Assembly: GCF_900475935.1 (NCBI RefSeq) | Contig: NZ_LS483431.1 | Location: 124,001-188,000, forward strand | Origin: Campylobacter fetus subsp. fetus | GTDB taxonomy: Bacteria; Campylobacterota; Campylobacteria; Campylobacterales; Campylobacteraceae | Reading direction: 5' to 3' | Length of the DNA stretch: 64,000 nt | Notes under the pieces: generated by a model | Database searches by the model: none | What the model saw: the letters and a program-made list of their open reading frames with translations, nothing else | What the model was told of the DNA's origin: nothing | Program-made: the position numbers and the translations under genes | Shown here: positions 41,917 through 52,350 of the stretch, in pieces | Position numbering within the stretch: the stretch's first letter is position 1 | How the letters are laid out: every line of letters begins with the position of its first letter

Positions 41917-42678
41917 GTGTCTTTAAATTTAAGTATAAATAATTTTTCATTTTGGTACTCCGGATCATCTAGCCCTAGTTTAAATAAGATAAATTTACCC
42001 ATAAAAGAGGGAAAAGTAACCGCTTTGATAGGTCCTAGTGGCTGTGGTAAATCTACTCTTTTGCGTTCTATAAACCGTATTCACGATCTATATCCAGGAA
42101 ATAGATATGAAGGCGAGATAATATTTAATGGTAAAAATATCTTACGTCCAAAAACAGATCTCATAAATTTAAGAACAAAAATTGGTATGATATTTCAGCA
42201 GCCAACAGCATTTCCTATGAGCATAAAAGATAATGTCGAGTACGGACTCAAGCTTCAAGGTATAAAAGATAAAAAAACTCTCTCAAAGATAGTTGAAAAG
42301 TCTTTAAAAGGAGCAAATATATGGGATGAGGTTAAAAATAGACTAAATGAAGACGCCGGCTCACTTAGCGGCGGTCAGCGACAAAGACTTTGCATAGCCA
42401 GAGCAATTGCGGTCAATCCTGAAATTTTGCTATTTGACGAGCCAACAAGTGCGCTTGATCCGATATCGACTATAGCCATAGAAGAACTTATTAATAGCTT
42501 AAAAGAGCAATACACGGTAGTAATCGTAACTCATAATATGGCTCAAGCTACTAGAGTTAGCGATTTTACTGCATTTATGTATCTTGGAAATTTAATAGAA
42601 TACGGCAAAACTAAACAGATTTTTGAAGAGCCTAGAGAAAAACTTTTAAAAGAGTATGTTAGCGGTAAGTTCGGGTGA
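41917..42678 (+). CDS. pstB: Phosphate ABC transporter ATPase PstB
   Basis: PstB powers phosphate uptake. It starts with GTG, six bases after AAGGA, so this start is well supported. The 253 residues contain Walker [13 protein letters not shown] near residue 38, the Q-loop [10 protein letters not shown], the signature [14 protein letters not shown] near 149 and Walker [12 protein letters not shown] near 170, with the switch His in [10 protein letters not shown]. It ends the pst operon. Confidence 0.96.
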   Translation: MSLNLSINNFSFWYSGSSSPSLNKINLPIKEGKVTALIGPSGCGKSTLLRSINRIHDLYPGNRYEGEIIFNGKNILRPKTDLINLRTKIGMIFQQPTAFPMSIKDNVEYGLKLQGIKDKKTLSKIVEKSLKGANIWDEVKNRLNEDAGSLSGGQRQRLCIARAIAVNPEILLFDEPTSALDPISTIAIEELINSLKEQYTVVIVTHNMAQATRVSDFTAFMYLGNLIEYGKTKQIFEEPREKLLKEYVSGKFG

Positions 42679-42753
42679 TAATAAATTTGATAAATAGCCA
42701 TTAAAGTTAGCAGATAAAAATTGCCCTATTTAATTTGCAAACAAAGAAAATTA

Positions 42754-42762
42754 TGTTAAAAT
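42754..42762 (+). promoter_or_regulatory. Extended -10 promoter of the MFS gene
   Basis: TGTTAAAAT matches an extended -10 box 35 nt before the preferred ATG. Confidence 0.5.
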
Positions 42763-42796
42763 CACTATTTTAATGCAAATTAATGCAAGGAAAGAT

Positions 42797-44089
42797 ATGA
42801 TTAAAACAGTTTTACCGCTTAGTTTTATTGTTGCTTCAAGGTTTTTTGGACTTTTTGTGGTTTTGCCCGTTCTTAGTCTGTATGCGCTTAATTTAAAGGG
42901 CGCAAATGAGCTTTTAGTCGGGCTTTTAGTCGGAGGTTACGCTCTTACTCAGATGGCTTTGCAAGTTCCTTTTGGTAGTCTTAGCGATAAGTTTGGACGT
43001 AAAAATACAATGACTTTTGGCTTAATCGTATTTATAATAGGCTCTTTGATATGCGCGCAAGCTACTGATATCTATACTATGTTAATCGGGCGTTTAGTTC
43101 AAGGAAGCGGAGCTGTCGGAGCCGTGGCTACTGCCATGATAAGCGATTTTACTACCGAAGAAAAACGTGGTCATGCGATGGCTATAATGGGCGGCATGAT
43201 CGGTGTAGCGTTTGCTATTTCTATGGTTGTTAGTCCGATTTTAAGTTCTAAGTTCGGGCTTGCTAGTCTATTTTATCTCTCTGCGGCTCTTACTTTTGCC
43301 TGTATTGTTTTGCTTTATACTGTAGTGCCAAAAGAGAGTAAAATACATCATCATGATGCTAAAGCTCCTTTTTTAAATTTAATCACTCAAAAAAATCTTT
43401 TTATTATGAATATTACGAATTTGATGCAAAAAATGTTGATGAGCGCAGCATTCGTAGCCATACCTATAGTTCTAGTAAATCATTTAGGATATGATAGCAG
43501 TAGGCTTTGGATAGTCTATCTAGCAGCTATGGTTTTTGGATTTATATCGATGGGATTAGCAGGATTTTTAGGAGACGCCAAAGGTCATAGCAAAAAGCTG
43601 CTTTTAATAGGCGTTGTTCTATTTATCATCTCTTATTTGGATTTTGCTTTTAGTGAAAATAGCCTTGCTTTTATAATCGGAGTAACTCTTTTTTTTATAG
43701 GATTTAATCTGCATGAGCCTATAATGCAAAGTTGCGCTAGCAAATTTGCATTAGCCAGCCAAAAAGGTGCGGCTCTTGGAGTTTTTAATGCGTTTGGTTA
43801 CGCCGGAAGTTTTCTTGGAGGAGCTGTCGGCGGATATTTTTTACATAAATTTAATATAACATATCTTGCTATATTCTACTCTATTTTATCTGTTTTTTGG
43901 CTTGTCTTACTATTTATGCTCAGCGATCCTAAGCTGTTTAAAAATTTATACTTAAAAGATGCTGATCTTAGCAAACTTGATTTTGTTGATGGCATAGTAG
44001 AGAGATATAAAAATCAAAAAGGCTACGTTGTAAAATACAATTCTTCTATAATCAATGAAAAGCAGCTAAGAGATATTTTAAATAAATAA
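42797..44089 (+). CDS. MFS transporter with C-terminal YAM-like domain (YajR-like)
   Basis: ATG 42797 is chosen because AAGGAAA lies just upstream; an earlier ATG at 42773 lacks one. The 430 residues have twelve helices and the MFS motif A GSLSDKFGRKNTM near residue 55, a marker of drug/proton exchangers. The last 60 residues (LKDADLSKLDFVDGIVERY and following) form a soluble domain in the position of the YAM domain of E. coli YajR. The substrate is unknown. Confidence 0.85.
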   Translation: MIKTVLPLSFIVASRFFGLFVVLPVLSLYALNLKGANELLVGLLVGGYALTQMALQVPFGSLSDKFGRKNTMTFGLIVFIIGSLICAQATDIYTMLIGRLVQGSGAVGAVATAMISDFTTEEKRGHAMAIMGGMIGVAFAISMVVSPILSSKFGLASLFYLSAALTFACIVLLYTVVPKESKIHHHDAKAPFLNLITQKNLFIMNITNLMQKMLMSAAFVAIPIVLVNHLGYDSSRLWIVYLAAMVFGFISMGLAGFLGDAKGHSKKLLLIGVVLFIISYLDFAFSENSLAFIIGVTLFFIGFNLHEPIMQSCASKFALASQKGAALGVFNAFGYAGSFLGGAVGGYFLHKFNITYLAIFYSILSVFWLVLLFMLSDPKLFKNLYLKDADLSKLDFVDGIVERYKNQKGYVVKYNSSIINEKQLRDILNK

Positions 44090-44330
44090 GTATATTTTTA
44101 AATTGAAAGTATTTCCACATGCAATTTGGTAATTTTATCAAGCATTGGAATTACTTTATAATGACAATATTTAGCAAAAATCATATTATTTTTTAATAAA
44201 AAGATACTATTATATCGATCTTTTAATATTCTAATATTGTATGATTTTATAATTATTATTGTATTAATAATAAATTTAACGTAAATTTGTAAAATCATTC
44301 ATCAAAATAAAATTCAAGGAGACCTCATCT

Positions 44331-45966
44331 ATGAAGTCGATAAATACCAAAGTTATAGCGATTATAGCTATTTTAATGGCGATGCTTATTGCCCTATTTG
44401 TCACTGTAGAAATTTTTATTTCTAAAGTCAATTTATCTTTCAAAGAAATTAATAGTATATCAGATAGACAAGAGCTGCTATATAAAAATATTATTAATGG
44501 CGAAAGAGCCGGTTTGACCGTAAGGCAACTGTATATAGATATAAATGATAAAGATGCTTTAGATATTTTAGAAGCTACAATGAAAGATTTTGAAGTTGTT
44601 AGAAATAAGTATAGAGAGCTGTCTGGAGGCCCCGCAAACGCTGCTAATCAATCAGATAAGTTATTGTTTATACAAAACGATATATTACAAGGAGCCAAAA
44701 AAGGCGAAAAAGTCACAATCACGGATTTAGAAGATCTAACCCCTACATGGAGATCATATAGATCTGTTTTAGAAAAACGACTTGAAAAACTCGGCGAAGA
44801 AAATTTAAAAGCTAATAATAACTTTGCTAGTGATATAAGCGTACTTACTATAGGATTTACCGTATTTATCATCACTATCATCATACTTTCAAGTTTGATA
44901 CTATTAATTAGCAAATCATATCTTCTAAAAGCTATTAAATCTATAGAAAGTGGTCTCAAAGACTTCTTTGACTTCTTAAACCATAAAAATGATAATCCTA
45001 AAGCTATAAGCTTAAAATCAAATGATGAGTTTGGAGTTATGGCTAGTCTTATTAATTCTAATATAAGCTCTATAAAAGAGTCTTTAGATAAAGATGCTAA
45101 AGCAGTAGAAGAAGCATTAGTTAGAGCTAGTGAAGTTGAAAAAGGAAATCTAGGAGCTAGAATAATGCATGAACCGGACTCTCCTGGGCTTAAAAAGTTA
45201 AAAGACGTATTAAATAGTATGCTAAATACTCTTCAAGGCAAGATAGGATCTGATATAAATGTTATTCAAAAAACATTTGATGATTTTAAAAATCTTGATT
45301 TTACCTCTAATATACCTAATGCCAAAGGAGAGGTTGAAAAGGTTACTAATCTTTTAGGTAATGAGATAACTAAGATGCTAAAAGATAATTTAAATCAAGC
45401 TAACAATCTTAAAGAAAAAGCAAATAGCTTAAAAGAGTACGTAACTACGTTAAACGATAGTGCAAGAAGCCAAGCTAACTCAACTTCAAGAAAGCGCAGC
45501 AGCCGTTGAAGAGATGAGTAGTTCTATGAGCTCTATCAATGAAAGAGCGGGAGAAGTTATAAAACAGTCTGAGGATATTAAGAATATAATTACTATTATA
45601 CGCGATATAGCAGATCAAACAAACTTACTAGCATTAAATGCTGCTATAGAAGCAGCCAGAGCCGGAGATCACGGTAGAGGATTTGCTGTTGTTGCAGATG
45701 AAGTAAGACAGCTAGCTGAGAGAACTCAAAAGTCTTTAGGAGAGATTGAAGCCAATGTTAATATACTAAGCCAAAGCATAAATGAAATGAGCCAAAGTAT
45801 AAGCGAACAAACCGAAGCAATTAACCAGATAAATGAAGCTGTTGCTAACGTAGATGAACAGACTAAACAAAACCTTGCTATAGCTAGCAATACGGACAGA
45901 GTTACTATAGAAGTAGAAACTATAGCTAATGAAGTGGTTAGTGAGGTTAAGAGGAAGAAGTTTTAA
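44331..45966 (+). pseudogene. Methyl-accepting chemotaxis protein, broken by a +1 frameshift
   Basis: The first frame ends at 45509 (392 residues) and the next, from about 45460 to 45966, carries the conserved tip ([30 protein letters not shown]). The intact chemoreceptor at 50006-51979 reads CTAACTCACTTCAAG where this gene has CTAACTCAACTTCAAG near 45478-45492. One extra A therefore breaks the frame. The sensor part has helices at about 10-29 and 170-190 around a short helical periplasmic domain of about 140 residues, probably 4HB type. If the base is a real mutation, the protein lacks its CheA/CheW-binding tip. Confidence 0.88.
44941..45966. repeat. Left arm of ~1 kb inverted repeat (chemoreceptor 3' half)
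   Basis: This segment (1,026 nt) is nearly identical in inverted orientation to 50006-51030 (1,025 nt). The one-base difference in length is the inserted A of the broken gene. It covers the region from just after the second helix to the stop codon. Confidence 0.85.
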
Positions 45967-45968
45967 GC

Positions 45969-45993
45969 AATAAGTGCCTTTTTGGCACTTATT
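45969..45993. terminator. Terminator shared by the broken MCP gene and yedE
   Basis: Ten-base perfect arms (45969-45978, 45984-45993) with a TTTTT loop, followed by TTTTAT on the + strand. The yedE stop is directly adjacent on the other strand. A sister hairpin follows the intact MCP gene. Confidence 0.8.
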
Positions 45994-47052
45994 TTATATT
46001 GTCGATTTTTTGTTAAACAATCCAAGATAAATGGCAAATATAAATCCAAGTCCGACCGCGTATGGTGCGTAAGCAGTTATTCCGGCTCCTGAGCTTGCAA
46101 GTAAAAAGTTATGAGCAAATCCGGCTCCGGCCATCATTCCTATGACAAATATAGCAGATCCTAAATTTCCAGTCCCCATTTGCACAAGATGTTTTCCTGG
46201 ACAACCTTCGCTAAGACTAAAGCAAAGCCCCGCTAAAACCATGCCTAAAAAGTTCCATATAAAGTCATTGTGAGCTATGGGTTGAGCTTCAAAACCAAAT
46301 TTATACTGACCCAAAGCTAAATTTGTTATGCTTGCAAAAACGATGATAGATATCACGCCCCAAAACATAGAAAAATCGCCTCTAAAAGCTTTTGAAAATG
46401 CGCCTACTGAGCAAAACTTACTTTTGTGCATAAATACACCAACTAAAACTCCAGCTATCAAAGAGACCGCTATAGCAGCATGCTCACTAGCAGGACCTTT
46501 TATAGACGTAAAAAGTGCACCGTTTCCGGCTTTTAGTCCAAAAACTAGAGCCAAAAGTAAAATAACGCTAAAAATTACAGGTAAAATACCTAAATTTTTA
46601 CTAACGGCTACGCTTTTTTCTGTTTTGTAACCTTTGCTTTTAAAAAACATTCCGACCCCGACCCCGACTCCTAGTCCTAAAAATCCCGCTATCGCAGTCA
46701 TATCTCCGCCACCAAGACGTAAAAATGCGCGCCAAGGACAACCCAAAAATACGAGCGCTCCTATCATCGCGAAAACGCCTAAAAAGAAATTTGAAAATGC
46801 CGCGGGACTGCTTTTTGGTGCAAATTCTTTCGTCCAAAATAAACTTGCTAAAAAGCCGCCTATGATAAGCCCCAAGATCTCCGGTCTTAGATATTGCAAC
46901 GCTTCTACTTTATGAAATCCTAAAGCCCCCGCGCTATCTCTAAGAAAGCAAGCTGCGCAAATTCCCATATTGCCCGGATTGCCGGCTTGCACTAAAAGTG
47001 CCGCTAAAACACCCAAAACTCCACCTGAAACGATAAACCATTTTGTATTCAT
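45994..47052 (-). CDS. yedE: YedE-type putative selenium transporter
   Basis: This 352-residue YeeE/YedE family membrane protein has about ten helices. It carries conserved cysteines in GICAACFLRD near residue 30, FLGCPWRAFLRLGGGD near 102, KSKFCSVGAF near 212 and SEGCPGKHLVQMGTG near 280. Subfamily members with this wording are linked with selenium metabolism, while wider family members transport thiosulfate. The start ATG has an AAGGA site. No selenium genes (selA, selB, selD) are in the window, so selenium is by family inference. Confidence 0.88.
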   Translation of the reverse strand: MNTKWFIVSGGVLGVLAALLVQAGNPGNMGICAACFLRDSAGALGFHKVEALQYLRPEILGLIIGGFLASLFWTKEFAPKSSPAAFSNFFLGVFAMIGALVFLGCPWRAFLRLGGGDMTAIAGFLGLGVGVGVGMFFKSKGYKTEKSVAVSKNLGILPVIFSVILLLALVFGLKAGNGALFTSIKGPASEHAAIAVSLIAGVLVGVFMHKSKFCSVGAFSKAFRGDFSMFWGVISIIVFASITNLALGQYKFGFEAQPIAHNDFIWNFLGMVLAGLCFSLSEGCPGKHLVQMGTGNLGSAIFVIGMMAGAGFAHNFLLASSGAGITAYAPYAVGLGFIFAIYLGLFNKKSTI

Positions 47053-47200
47053 AAGAATTCCTTGTATTTGTATAAGTCAAACTGACTTTGTAGATATTAT
47101 AACAAATTTTTAATGTTTTTGTAATATTAATTTAAGAGTTTTCATAATAGCCGAAGTATCTATTTGAACTGGCTTTTATTTGAAATTAACTTAAAAGATA

Positions 47201-47617
47201 TTAAGTTCTAACCATCTCTATCGCATCCATTCCGTCATCATAATATGCGCGGATGAGCTTTTTATTCTTAAATTCAAATTTTTCATAAAGCTTTATCGCA
47301 CCTATATTATCTTTTCTAACTTCTAATCTTAGATTTTTAAATTTAGAACATATGTCTCCTAATAATGCAGCTCCAACGCCTTTTCCTCTTGCTTGCAAAG
47401 AGACTCCGAGAGAATAAATTCTAGGTATTTTAAAGCTTGTTAAAACTAAAATATAACCTAAAATTTCACCTTCATCGACGTATTTTAATATCAAATTTCT
47501 TTTTATATGGTATCTAAAACTTGCTTTTGAAATAGGAAAATTCAGCTTATCAAAAATACTTGTTTCTAAATTTGCAAGCTCATTTATATCTTTATTGTTT
47601 GCTGGTTGAATAGTCAT
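47201..47617 (-). CDS. GNAT family N-acetyltransferase (RimI-like)
   Basis: The 138 residues show the GNAT core. The acetyl-CoA loop is SLGVSLQARGKGVGAALL near residue 70, with the Arg/Gly-rich RGKGVG. The downstream LEVRKDNIGAIKLYEKFEF is the RimI-like strand-helix, with Asn and Tyr in the usual places. The acceptor is unknown; RimI proper acetylates ribosomal protein S18, but this is not certain here. The start overlaps the previous gene's stop (ATGA), so it is co-translated with the DUF2156 gene. Confidence 0.85.
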   Translation of the reverse strand: MTIQPANNKDINELANLETSIFDKLNFPISKASFRYHIKRNLILKYVDEGEILGYILVLTSFKIPRIYSLGVSLQARGKGVGAALLGDICSKFKNLRLEVRKDNIGAIKLYEKFEFKNKKLIRAYYDDGMDAIEMVRT

Positions 47618-48606
47618 TGTTTTTGATATATAGAGTATTTGATTTCAAGGTGGTTTGGTCTGTAGCTCATCTTAACTTTCTTTAAATTTTCAAATCCCAT
47701 ATCGTCGCCGACATTTATAAAGTCGCAATTATATATGTTTTTTAGTACTTTGCTAAACTCTCTAAATATAAATTGCGCTGAACCAAGAGTAGCAAAATCT
47801 GTTTTTTCTATGATCACGCTAGCCACTCCATCATTTATTTTTTCACCTACGCTAAAACCTTTTATTTCATCGTCTATGAACAAAACTATACCGATTAATT
47901 CAAGTTTTTCATAGTGGTCCAACATTCTTTTTATAGCAGCTTTTTCTTGATAAATTCCTTCTAAAAAATCATCCATTTTTTCAGCCGGCATATATTTTAT
48001 TCGCTCAGCCGCCCATTTGTTTGCTAAATCTATTATTATCTCTCTGTGGGCTTTTGGATCTAATGTTTCGATTTTGAAATTTGGATATGTGTTTTTAAAT
48101 TTATTAATTTCTGTGCGTTTTGTATGGTATGAATTGCCTTTAAGTTCTATCAAATCATCGCTTTTGTAAATATAATCCACAAGTTGTTTTTCAAAAATGT
48201 ACTCCTCAAAAGCATCAAATATACTAGCTCCGTTTTCTATTTGAGCGGCAAATTTTTCCAAAATAGATCCAGCAACATAATCTATTCTTGCGTAATGAGT
48301 TTTGGTATTATTTTCATTCATCGCATTAAAGCATTTTTCTATTGCTTTTTTCAGATTGCAAAGTTTACCAAGAGGCGGTAAAAGCATACTTAACTCGCTT
48401 CCTGCCATACTAAATAGACAAAATGAATCTTCTATGATCGCATAAAATCCGCTTGCATTTTCAAGCCATATGTAATTTGCGGCAAACGTGTAGTCGCTGA
48501 TATCTACTTCAAGTTCATTTCCAAGCTCGCTCAAATAATGTTCCATAAGCGGTTTTGTAGTTATGGCAAACTTATGAAACTCTACGCCATCTATGATAAA
48601 TTGCAT
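47614..48606 (-). CDS. DUF2156 (LPG synthase C-terminal-like) protein
   Basis: The 330-residue protein has no membrane segment. It belongs to DUF2156, the GNAT-like tandem fold found in the C-terminal domain of phosphatidylglycerol lysyltransferases (MprF). Recognisable parts are YTFAANYIWLENASGFYAII near residue 38, SYHTKRTEINKFKNTYP near 156 and VIEKTDFATLGSAQFIFREF near 265. Without the membrane flippase it may transfer amino acids to another acceptor. The acceptor is unknown. It forms a two-gene unit with the GNAT gene. Confidence 0.82.
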   Translation of the reverse strand: MQFIIDGVEFHKFAITTKPLMEHYLSELGNELEVDISDYTFAANYIWLENASGFYAIIEDSFCLFSMAGSELSMLLPPLGKLCNLKKAIEKCFNAMNENNTKTHYARIDYVAGSILEKFAAQIENGASIFDAFEEYIFEKQLVDYIYKSDDLIELKGNSYHTKRTEINKFKNTYPNFKIETLDPKAHREIIIDLANKWAAERIKYMPAEKMDDFLEGIYQEKAAIKRMLDHYEKLELIGIVLFIDDEIKGFSVGEKINDGVASVIIEKTDFATLGSAQFIFREFSKVLKNIYNCDFINVGDDMGFENLKKVKMSYRPNHLEIKYSIYQKQ

Positions 48607-48676
48607 TTATTATGCCTTTATTTAATTTGGCTGGAATTATACTGCTAAAATCGTAAATGTAATCCAAATTTAAAAA

Positions 48677-49870
48677 TTAAAGCATAATAATATACTCGAC
48701 TACTTCACCTTTTTCTAGTTTGTCTCTCTCTAAAGGACAATTTAGCAATACGGCTTTGTTATTTAAGTTTGAAACAATTGCCGAAGAACCTGATTTTTTC
48801 GTTGAAGTTGATATTTTTATAATACCGTTTTCATTTTCTATGCTAGCAGCACTAAACTCTTCAAAATCCGATTTTTTAACGTATTGTTCATCTAAAATCG
48901 CTTTAAATCTATAGTTTTCTTGCAAACATAAAATTTTATTTATAAACTCTCTAAAATAAAGAGCGCACGTCACCATAGCAGAATACGGAAATCCAGGAAG
49001 AGCAAATATATATTTTTCACTTAGTTTTGCTACTTTTACGTGGCGTCCGGGCTTTATGGCAGCTTTATTTACCACGAGTTCAAAATCTCCCATAATATCT
49101 CTTATAAAATCAAAATCCCCAACGCTTACTCCGCCCGTAGTAATCAAAAAATCGCAGCTTTTAAGTGCACTTTTTATCGTTTGTTTTATTAAATTTGAAT
49201 CATCTTTTATAACAGGTAAAGTTACTACTTCGCAGTTCATCAGCCAAAGCATATTTGCTATAGCAATATGATTTGAACTATGAATTTGAGCTTTGTTTGT
49301 AGGAATTTCACCTATATCCACTATCTCGCTTCCGGTGCTTAAAACGGCTACTTTCGGACGAACAAAAACATTTACGTAGCTAATGCCGAGTTCGGCTAAA
49401 AGTCCTAATTCAGAGTAACTAAGTTTTGTCCCTTTTTTTATGAGAATATCACCCTTTTTGTAGCTTTCACCGATTTTTCTTACAGCAAACCCTTTTTTTA
49501 CCTGTGTATTTATATCTATGTAGTCTTTGTTCGCAGTTACGTTTTCTATCGGAATTAACGTATCGGCGCCGTTGCATATAATAGCTCCCGTAAAGGTTTT
49601 GATGCATTCTCCGCTTTTTATGCTTATATCTTCACCTTTAACTCCGGCAGGCAAACAACCTATAATTTTTAATTTTTTTAGGTTCATATCGCTAAATTTA
49701 ACGGCGTATCCGTCCATCGCCGAAGTCTCAAACTCAGGATAGTCGCTTTTAGCTGCTATATCATGACATACGACTCTTCCAAGAGATGCGCTAAGAGCTA
49801 TTCTTTCTACTCTATCCCAAGTAGGAGCCGAGCTCAAAAGATCTTTTAAACTATCATTATAACTTTTCAT
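48677..49870 (-). CDS. moeA: Molybdopterin molybdenumtransferase MoeA
   Basis: MoeA inserts molybdenum into adenylated molybdopterin. The 397 residues follow the family: SALGRVVCHDIAAKSDYPEF near residue 27, SAMDGYAVK near 50, VLSTGSEIVDIGEI near 175, TTGGVSVGDFDFI near 244 and LPGFPYSAMVTC near 292. Length is normal. An extended -10 (TGCTACAAT on the minus strand, 49903-49911) precedes it. Other cofactor genes (moaD, moaE, mobA) lie within 8 kb but in separate units. Confidence 0.94.
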   Translation of the reverse strand: MKSYNDSLKDLLSSAPTWDRVERIALSASLGRVVCHDIAAKSDYPEFETSAMDGYAVKFSDMNLKKLKIIGCLPAGVKGEDISIKSGECIKTFTGAIICNGADTLIPIENVTANKDYIDINTQVKKGFAVRKIGESYKKGDILIKKGTKLSYSELGLLAELGISYVNVFVRPKVAVLSTGSEIVDIGEIPTNKAQIHSSNHIAIANMLWLMNCEVVTLPVIKDDSNLIKQTIKSALKSCDFLITTGGVSVGDFDFIRDIMGDFELVVNKAAIKPGRHVKVAKLSEKYIFALPGFPYSAMVTCALYFREFINKILCLQENYRFKAILDEQYVKKSDFEEFSAASIENENGIIKISTSTKKSGSSAIVSNLNNKAVLLNCPLERDKLEKGEVVEYIIML

Positions 49871-49902
49871 TTATGAGCCTTGAATTTTCTAAATTTAAAA
49901 TG

Positions 49903-49911
49903 ATTGTAGCA
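49903..49911 (-). promoter_or_regulatory. Extended -10 promoter of moeA
   Basis: TGCTACAAT on the minus strand, about 33 nt before the moeA start. Confidence 0.5.
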
Positions 49912-49970
49912 TAAATTTACAAATAAGCTATTTGGGTCGTTTTGTGTTTCGGATATAATGATAATATATT

Positions 49971-49995
49971 TATAAGTGCCTTTAAGGCACTTATA
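49971..49995 (-). terminator. Terminator of the intact MCP gene
   Basis: Ten-base perfect arms (49971-49980, 49986-49995) with a 5-nt loop, just after the stop. The stem core AAGTGCC/GGCACTT equals that of the hairpin after the broken copy. Confidence 0.7.
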
Positions 49996-50005
49996 AAACG
50001 GGTGT

Positions 50006-51030
50006 TTAGAAGTTTTTCTTTTTAACTTCATCTACGATGATATTTGCTATACTCTCCACCTCATTAGTTATCTTATTACTATTTTGAGCTATAGTGACAT
50101 TTTGTTTAGTCTGCTCATCTACTGTAGCAACAGCTTCATTTATCTGGTTAATTGCTTCAGTTTGCTCATTTATGCTTTGACTCATCTCATTGATTCCTTG
50201 AGATAATATGTTTACGTTTGCTTCAATTTCTGCTAGAGATTTTCCGGTTCTTTCAGCTAGTTGTCTTACTTCATCTGCAACAACAGCAAATCCTCTACCG
50301 TGCTCTCCGGCTCTGGCTGCTTCTATAGCTGCATTTAATGCTAGTAAGTTTGTTTGATCTGCTATATCTCTGATTATTGTTATAATACTTTTTATATCTT
50401 CTGATTGTTTTATAACATCTCCTGCTCTTTCATTGATAGAACTCATAGAACTACTCATCTCTTCAACGGCTGCTGCACTTTCTTGAAGTGAGTTAGCTTG
50501 AGAGCTTGCGCTTTCATTTAGATTTTCTACGTATCCTTTTAGGCTATTTGCTTTTTCTTTAAGATTATTAGCTTGAGCTAGATTATCTTTTAACATCTTA
50601 GCTATCTCATCTCCTAAAAGATTTGTTACTCTTTCGACTTCACCTTTAGCGTTTGGAATTCTTGATGTAAAATCTAACTCTTTGAAACTATCAAATGTTT
50701 GTTGAATAACATTTATATCGCTTCCTATTTTTCTTTCTAACGTATCTAACATCTTATTTAATACTTGTCTTAACTTCTCAAGTCCAGGTGAAGATGGTAT
50801 AGTATTTATCCTAGCTTTTAAATTTCCATTCTCAACTTCATTTGCTTTTTCTAAAGACTCTTTTACTGCTTTATTGTCTTGTTCCATAGAATCTTTTATA
50901 TTAGATGTATTATCGTTTATAAGTTTAGCCATAACTCCAAACTCATCATTAGATTTTAAGCTTATAGCTTTAGGATTATCATTTTTATGGTTTAAGAAGT
51001 CAAAGAAGTCTTTGAGACCGTTTTCTATAG
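50006..51030. repeat. Right arm of ~1 kb inverted repeat (chemoreceptor 3' half)
   Basis: This is the inverted partner of 44941-45966, with scattered substitutions and one indel. The intervening 4 kb holds yedE, the two transferase genes and moeA. Confidence 0.85.
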
Positions 51031-51979
51031 ATTGTGTCGGTTGTAATAGTCTTTTTGCCAAAATCCAAACCGCAAATGCTGCAATAATAATAAATATAAA
51101 CGAAATCAAAAGTTGTTTGTATAATATAGCATCTACTTTGCTTTGGAAGTATTTAGCATCTACGTTGCTGCAAATAATCCATCCATCAAATTTAGTAGTT
51201 GCGCATTGTCCTATTTTCAAAGATCCGTCTTCGTGAGTATATGTAAGTCTGCCGTATTTATCAAAATTTTTATTTTGGTAATTTTTGAGAATTTCTTTTG
51301 TAGCACTAAGCGTTTTACCTATATAATCGATTGTCGGATGCATGATAATCTTGGCGTCTTTATCCATAAGAAGCACATAGGCTCCCTCGGCGTTTCCTAG
51401 CTCTGCAAATTTTTTATTTACTTCATTTAATGCTACTTGTCCGCTTATAACGCCGATAAGTTCGCTATTTTTATATATCGGTTTTGAGATAGATATGGTA
51501 AATTGTCCTGTTGTTTTACTGATAAACGGCTCTGTGATGACAACTCTATTTTCTTTTACCGCATTTATATACCATGGGCGATTTCTAGGATCATACATAC
51601 CATTTTCAGTAGAAGGTAATCCACTATCGCCGTTTGAGCGTATCATCATACCGTCTTTTTGATAACCTACATAAAGAAGTTCAAAATTTGAAGTTTTGTC
51701 AATAATTTTTAATATATCTTCTATTTCTTGTTGACTATAGTCGTTTTTAGAGATATAGTCATTTAGATTATTTATCGTATTGATATCGCTTCCAAAACGA
51801 CTGTCCATTAGATTTTCAGATGCTTGAATCACTTTTTGCCTCTCGCTAACTAGAAGTTTTGTTGAGTTGTCTTTTGAGTCTGAGTAGTTAATAAACGCTA
51901 AAACTAAAAGTAAAATGATAAAAAGTATGGATACTCCAAATGAGACTTTTCCCGCTATGCTTTTGCTGCCAAATAACAT
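50006..51979 (-). CDS. Methyl-accepting chemotaxis protein with dCache sensor
   Basis: This 657-residue chemoreceptor has helix 1 at about 12-30 and a large periplasmic region (about 35-280). The region contains dCACHE features ([49 protein letters not shown]). Helix 2 lies at about 283-305. A linker and a signalling domain with the tip [20 protein letters not shown] near residue 545 and [17 protein letters not shown] near 576 follow. PWY in the cache domain is typical of amino-acid or carboxylate sensing, so such a ligand is possible. There is no C-terminal CheR/B pentapeptide. Confidence 0.94.
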   Translation of the reverse strand: MLFGSKSIAGKVSFGVSILFIILLLVLAFINYSDSKDNSTKLLVSERQKVIQASENLMDSRFGSDINTINNLNDYISKNDYSQQEIEDILKIIDKTSNFELLYVGYQKDGMMIRSNGDSGLPSTENGMYDPRNRPWYINAVKENRVVITEPFISKTTGQFTISISKPIYKNSELIGVISGQVALNEVNKKFAELGNAEGAYVLLMDKDAKIIMHPTIDYIGKTLSATKEILKNYQNKNFDKYGRLTYTHEDGSLKIGQCATTKFDGWIICSNVDAKYFQSKVDAILYKQLLISFIFIIIAAFAVWILAKRLLQPTQSIENGLKDFFDFLNHKNDNPKAISLKSNDEFGVMAKLINDNTSNIKDSMEQDNKAVKESLEKANEVENGNLKARINTIPSSPGLEKLRQVLNKMLDTLERKIGSDINVIQQTFDSFKELDFTSRIPNAKGEVERVTNLLGDEIAKMLKDNLAQANNLKEKANSLKGYVENLNESASSQANSLQESAAAVEEMSSSMSSINERAGDVIKQSEDIKSIITIIRDIADQTNLLALNAAIEAARAGEHGRGFAVVADEVRQLAERTGKSLAEIEANVNILSQGINEMSQSINEQTEAINQINEAVATVDEQTKQNVTIAQNSNKITNEVESIANIIVDEVKKKNF

Positions 51980-52350
51980 ATTCTTCCTTTATTAATTTAT
52001 TTTTCATTGTATTATAATATTTTTTAAAAAAAGCAAGCTTAAATATTTAATTTGTATATTAATAATTTAGATAAAAATTTTAAATAAGATTAAACAACTG
52101 TATTAGGCACTTTCATAGATTAAATTTAATTTATATTTTAAATTTATTATATTATATAATTTAACTTGCTGTGCTAAATCTAAATAAATATAAAACAATA
52201 TGATGATGGATTGTAACTTAAAAATATTAAATTTATAGAGACTTTATTCAAAAATTTATAAATTTAGTTTTGACCTTGTTGTATGTGGTTTTAAAAAATG
52301 CATTATATTATGGACGAATTTTTTGAATTTGCCCATAAATAAACATTTAA
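51980..52350. other. AT-rich intergenic region
   Basis: These 371 bases lie upstream of the intact MCP gene and downstream of the small secreted gene, both on the minus strand. I see only AT-rich sequence. A 14-codon open frame (from about 52298, + strand) is too short to call. Confidence 0.45.

Noticed and set aside
41447-41968. A 173-codon antisense frame over pstA
   Set aside because: pstA is certain in the opposite strand; the frame has no ribosome site and no recognisable domain.
44331-45509. Reading the 392-codon frame as a complete chemoreceptor
   Set aside because: It lacks the signalling tip and ends in a frame-shifted tail; the sister copy shows that one base was inserted.
52298-52342. 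A short open frame (14 codons) in the gap before the small secreted gene
   Set aside because: Too short, with no ribosome site or family.
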